This document shows, one piece after another, positions 61,090 to 64,000 of a stretch of DNA of 64,000 nt. The stretch lies in the NCBI GenBank assembly GCA_029266635.1, contig JAQSWM010000001.1, forward strand, positions 186,001 to 250,000, read 5' to 3'. Each line of letters begins with the position of its first letter. Positions within the stretch are counted from its first letter, which is position 1. This DNA is from Sphingobacteriaceae bacterium. GTDB lineage: Bacteria > Bacteroidota > Bacteroidia > Sphingobacteriales > Sphingobacteriaceae. The notes under the pieces are model-generated. The model did not search any database, was not told the DNA's origin, and saw only the letters and a list, made by a program, of their open reading frames with translations. The position numbers and the translations under genes were made by a program.

Positions 61090-62559
61090 ATGAGCAAATT
61101 ACAAGCTTTTCTATTCCTTGCTTTCCCATCTTTTCTTCTGTATTTCAATTGTTATGGCACGAACTACAGCAGGTTAGCTGAGGTCAAGATCGACTCTAAT
61201 AGGGTAATAGAACTGAATACATTAGGTTACAAAGCCCGTTTAACTGATCCTTCACAAACTATCAAATATGCAGACCAGGCTCTCGAAATGGCCGAGGATA
61301 TATCATTTACGAACGGAGTTGCTGAAGCGTACCGGATAAAGGGAATAGGTTGGTATTATAAAAACCAAACCGGATTAGCCATTCAAAACTACTTAACTGC
61401 ACTTCAATACTTTACTCAAGCAAATAATGGTACAGGAATCGCCAGGGTAAACAACAATATCGGAGTTCTCTATCACGATGTAGACTATGATAAAGCTCTT
61501 GAATATTTCCAAAAGTCACTTGAATTGTCGGAAAGATATGGCATTCAGGACCTCACCTCAGGACTGTATCTAAATATAGGTACCATTTACCAAAAGAAAG
61601 GTAATTACAACACTGCGCTTAACTTCTTTAAAAAAAGCTACGACTCTTTCAATAGGCTTGGCATCGCTGTGGGTTCAATTCAGTGTCTCCAAAACATGAG
61701 CATTGTTTACAAAGACTTACGGCAGTTGGACAAAGCTGAATCTTATGCTATTCAGGCTATTCAAAAAGCAAAAGAAAACGACCTAAATATTACCGTAGCT
61801 GGCACTAACCTGACATTGAGCAAAATTTATATTATTGAAGGCAAATATGATCAGGCTGAACAAGCGATAAAAGAAGGTCGGGCGTACTCTGACCTTCTTA
61901 AAGATGAAAAGTTGCAATATGACTTTTTATACAATGCATACACTTTAGAAGAAAGCAGAAAGAACTACCACCAGGCACTACAATATTTAAAAGAGGTCTA
62001 CAAGACTGATAGCACCAATTATAATAACAATGTATCTACCCGCATTGCTCTGTTACAGGAACAGTCCAAGAGAAGGGCTCAGCAACAGGAAAATTTACTG
62101 TTGAAAGAAAAGCAGAAGTACAGCAAGATCCTAATTCTATCAACTATAGTCGGGTCGGCATTGCTGGTAATCGTCATAGTATTACTATTCAGAGACGTTC
62201 GCAAAAAAGCACTTAACAACAAACAACTTACGGCTTTGAACGCTGAAATCTCTTCGAAAAAAGAAGACCTTGATCGAATAAACCACAATTTAGAGGATAT
62301 CATAGACGAACGCACCAACGATCTTAGAATTAAAAACAAGAAGCTATCTGATTACTCCTCTCACCTCTCTCACCAAATCCGCGGACCGGTAGCTACGTTG
62401 AAAGGGCTTATGAACCTTGAACGCGAAGGGTTGATAGAAAAGGAGGAATTTGTGCAGCAAGTTGAAAAATGCGTGAACGACATTGATGATAAAATCCTAA
62501 ACATCAATGAAATGCTGCATGACCCAAAACAATACGGCTTCCGGAACGCTCAGCAATAA
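61090..62559 (+). CDS. TPR sensor with transmembrane helix and DHp domain, no kinase ATPase domain
   Basis: 489 residues. Signal peptide (~1-23); about six TPR repeats (residues ~40-310, e.g. 'NIGVLYHDVDYDKALEYFQKSLEL'); one membrane helix (~347-368, 'ILILSTIVGSALLVIVIVLLF'); a coiled coil (~370-415); then a DHp-like segment 'SHLSHQIRGPVATLKGLMNL' with His428 in the phospho-acceptor position. The chain stops about 60 residues later at a normal stop, with no HATPase_c domain and no sign of a frameshift. The TPRs should face the periplasm. Such a protein cannot phosphorylate itself, so it may take phosphate from another kinase or act by binding. Divergent from the lipopeptide array. Confidence 0.85.
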   Translation: MSKLQAFLFLAFPSFLLYFNCYGTNYSRLAEVKIDSNRVIELNTLGYKARLTDPSQTIKYADQALEMAEDISFTNGVAEAYRIKGIGWYYKNQTGLAIQNYLTALQYFTQANNGTGIARVNNNIGVLYHDVDYDKALEYFQKSLELSERYGIQDLTSGLYLNIGTIYQKKGNYNTALNFFKKSYDSFNRLGIAVGSIQCLQNMSIVYKDLRQLDKAESYAIQAIQKAKENDLNITVAGTNLTLSKIYIIEGKYDQAEQAIKEGRAYSDLLKDEKLQYDFLYNAYTLEESRKNYHQALQYLKEVYKTDSTNYNNNVSTRIALLQEQSKRRAQQQENLLLKEKQKYSKILILSTIVGSALLVIVIVLLFRDVRKKALNNKQLTALNAEISSKKEDLDRINHNLEDIIDERTNDLRIKNKKLSDYSSHLSHQIRGPVATLKGLMNLEREGLIEKEEFVQQVEKCVNDIDDKILNINEMLHDPKQYGFRNAQQ

Positions 62560-62646
62560 CCAGAGCCCACCTCGCTTTTTAAAACCATTATTAACTAAAA
62601 CCGACCTCAAATTTCTAATTTAGCGGTTTAGAAAGCAGGAGAGATT

Positions 62647-64000
62647 TTGGAATATTTACAGGGTTTAAATCCTTCACAATTAGCGGCAGTAGAGCAGACA
62701 GAAGGTCCGGTGATGATAGTTGCCGGAGCTGGTTCTGGCAAAACAAAGGTGATTACCTGCCGCGTTGCCCACCTCATTACAAAAGGTGTTGACCCGTTCA
62801 ACATTCTTGTGCTTACCTTCACCAACAAAGCCGCCAAAGAAATGCGTGAGCGTATCATGAAGGCAGTTGGGCCAGAGGCAAAAAACATTTGGATGGGTAC
62901 CTTCCACTCTGTTTTTGCCAAGATCTTACGGGTAGAAGCGGATAAAATAGGCTACCCACATAACTTCACGATTTATGATACCGACGACAGCAAAAGCCTC
63001 ATCCGGGCTATCCTTAAGGAGCAGCAATTAGACGACAAGCTTTACAACGCGAACTTCGTTTACAACCGCATCTCATCTGCAAAGAACAACCTGATCTCTT
63101 TTACAGAATACCAGCAAAACGAACATATCCAGGCTGAAGATTTTTCAAGCGGCCGCGGAAAGCTGGGCGAACTTTACCAAATCTATGCTCAGCGTTGCTT
63201 TAAAGCCGGAGCGATGGACTTTGACGACCTCCTTTTCAAAACAAACGTACTTCTGCGGGAGCATCCGGAGGTGCTATACAAATACCAGAACAAGTTCCAT
63301 TATTTGATGGTGGACGAATACCAGGATACCAACTTTTCGCAATACTTAATTGTCAAAAAACTGGCTGCAAAAAACGAAAACATCTGTGTGGTAGGCGACG
63401 ACGCTCAAAGCATTTACGCTTTCCGCGGAGCCAACATCCAGAACATCCTGAACTTTGAAAAAGATTATCCTGACCTCAACGTATTCAAATTGGAGCAGAA
63501 CTATCGCTCTACGCAGAACATCGTCAACGTTGCCAACAGCATCATCGCCAACAATAAAAATCAGTTAAAGAAAACGGTTTTTTCGGAAAATGAGACTGGC
63601 GATAAAATCCGTGTTGTCCGTGCATTCAGCGATAATGAAGAAGGTAAAAACGTAGCGGAGGAGATTGTTCAGCAGCGCTCGTCAAACGGCGGCAAATACC
63701 ACGACTATGCCATCCTCTATCGCACCAACGCACAGTCAAGAGCAATGGAGGAGGCGCTCAGGAAGCTCAATGTCCCCTACAAAATTTACGGCGGACTCTC
63801 CTTCTATCAAAGAAAAGAGATCAAAGATTTAATTGCGTATTTCCGTCTCACCTTTAATCCCAACGATGAAGAGGCGCTGAAACGGGTAATCAATTATCCA
63901 CGCCGTGGGATTGGCGACACCTCTGTAGAGCGCATCATGATTGCCGCCGACCAGAACAACATCACACTTTGGGAAGTAATAATTGATGCCTCAAAATACC
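62647..64000 (+). CDS. UvrD/PcrA-like DNA helicase (3' truncated, TTG start)
   Basis: About 451 residues visible; the frame stays open to the end of the window. Superfamily 1A helicase: Q motif 'LEYLQGLNPSQLAAV', Walker A 'IVAGAGSGKTKVIT', 'VLTFTNKAAKEMRERI', 'WMGTFHSVFAKILR', 'FDDLLF', Walker B 'YLMVDEYQDTNFSQY', 'VVGDDAQSIYAFRGANIQNILNFEKDY', 'LEQNYRSTQNIV' and 'ILYRTNAQSRAMEEAL'. It unwinds DNA in repair and replication restart. No ATG is in frame after the stop at 62629; TTG at 62647 follows AGGAG (62637-62641) at a 5-base spacing. Confidence 0.93.
   Translation, partial: MEYLQGLNPSQLAAVEQTEGPVMIVAGAGSGKTKVITCRVAHLITKGVDPFNILVLTFTNKAAKEMRERIMKAVGPEAKNIWMGTFHSVFAKILRVEADKIGYPHNFTIYDTDDSKSLIRAILKEQQLDDKLYNANFVYNRISSAKNNLISFTEYQQNEHIQAEDFSSGRGKLGELYQIYAQRCFKAGAMDFDDLLFKTNVLLREHPEVLYKYQNKFHYLMVDEYQDTNFSQYLIVKKLAAKNENICVVGDDAQSIYAFRGANIQNILNFEKDYPDLNVFKLEQNYRSTQNIVNVANSIIANNKNQLKKTVFSENETGDKIRVVRAFSDNEEGKNVAEEIVQQRSSNGGKYHDYAILYRTNAQSRAMEEALRKLNVPYKIYGGLSFYQRKEIKDLIAYFRLTFNPNDEEALKRVINYPRRGIGDTSVERIMIAADQNNITLWEVIIDASKY

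Noticed and set aside
1-64000. Insertion sequences, prophage or integrated element
   Set aside because: No transposase, integrase, phage structural gene, terminal inverted repeat or tRNA attachment site could be recognised.

Overview
The window reads as chromosomal core DNA from a Bacteroidota bacterium, most likely of the Sphingobacteriaceae (Pedobacter/Mucilaginibacter-like). Evidence seen here: promoters of the TTG / TAnnTTTG type, a DUF4296 lipoprotein, a large extracellular protein with a FlgD-like C-terminus, a TonB-dependent receptor with a carboxypeptidase-regulatory N-domain, type II glutamine synthetase, Bacteroidota-type LptD and M16 peptidase pairs. Genes are densely packed on both strands. 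I see no rRNA, tRNA gene, CRISPR array, insertion sequence or prophage. No gene-free stretch exceeds 300 bases. The assignment rests on recognition of protein families; no database was searched.

Layout. 1-6.6 kb: end of a large secreted protein, then a minus-strand group (FemAB/GNAT-like enzyme, PQQ-type sugar dehydrogenase lipoprotein, MutS2, DUF4296 lipoprotein). 6.6-10.2 kb: plus-strand run YggS, SSAT-like acetyltransferase, aspartate kinase and THUMP-like methyltransferase, the last three overlapping. 10.3-18.9 kb: minus-strand cold-shock protein, 1-Cys peroxiredoxin, DUF72, the thrS-infC-rpmI-rplT translation operon, a LutA-like protein and two MFS carriers. 19-29 kb: M16 peptidase pair, DinB-like protein, glnII, then a three-gene cluster (glutamine-synthetase-like ligase, APH-fold kinase-like protein, HAD-IIA protein), DUF418 and a nitrilase. 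29-37 kb: E2 acyltransferase, CinA and an envelope block (LptD, two murein amidases, MCE/MlaD). 37-47 kb: RNase Z, STAS, PurC, PhoH, SAM hydrolase, a beta-CASP nuclease and serC-serA-DUF1015. 47-59.6 kb: TonB receptor, Rpe, TMEM175-like channel, PNPase, S15, FKBP, DUF255, and a dipeptide epimerase facing a dipeptidase.

59.6-62.6 kb is the unusual part. Six very short secreted or lipoprotein precursors sit in a tandem array on the minus strand. Five are lipoproteins of 44 or 70 residues built around the motif DQKDNGNWD, repeated in two of them; two adjacent units are near-identical 170-bp duplications. A well-formed promoter drives the array leftward. A second promoter, back to back with it, drives a gene for a secreted-TPR / transmembrane / coiled-coil / DHp protein that has a phospho-acceptor-type histidine but no kinase ATPase domain. 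Lipopeptide family plus divergent TPR receptor is the strongest candidate for an undescribed system here; the functional link is inference. The window ends inside a UvrD/PcrA helicase gene.

Three further points stand out. The thrS leader holds a hairpin whose 7-nt loop reproduces a tRNA-Thr(UGU) anticodon loop. The ligase/kinase/HAD cluster has altered motifs in two of its three enzymes. DUF1015 is linked to serA and serC. TTG start codons are frequent (infC, DUF418, lptD, second amidase, mlaD, phoH, uvrD).
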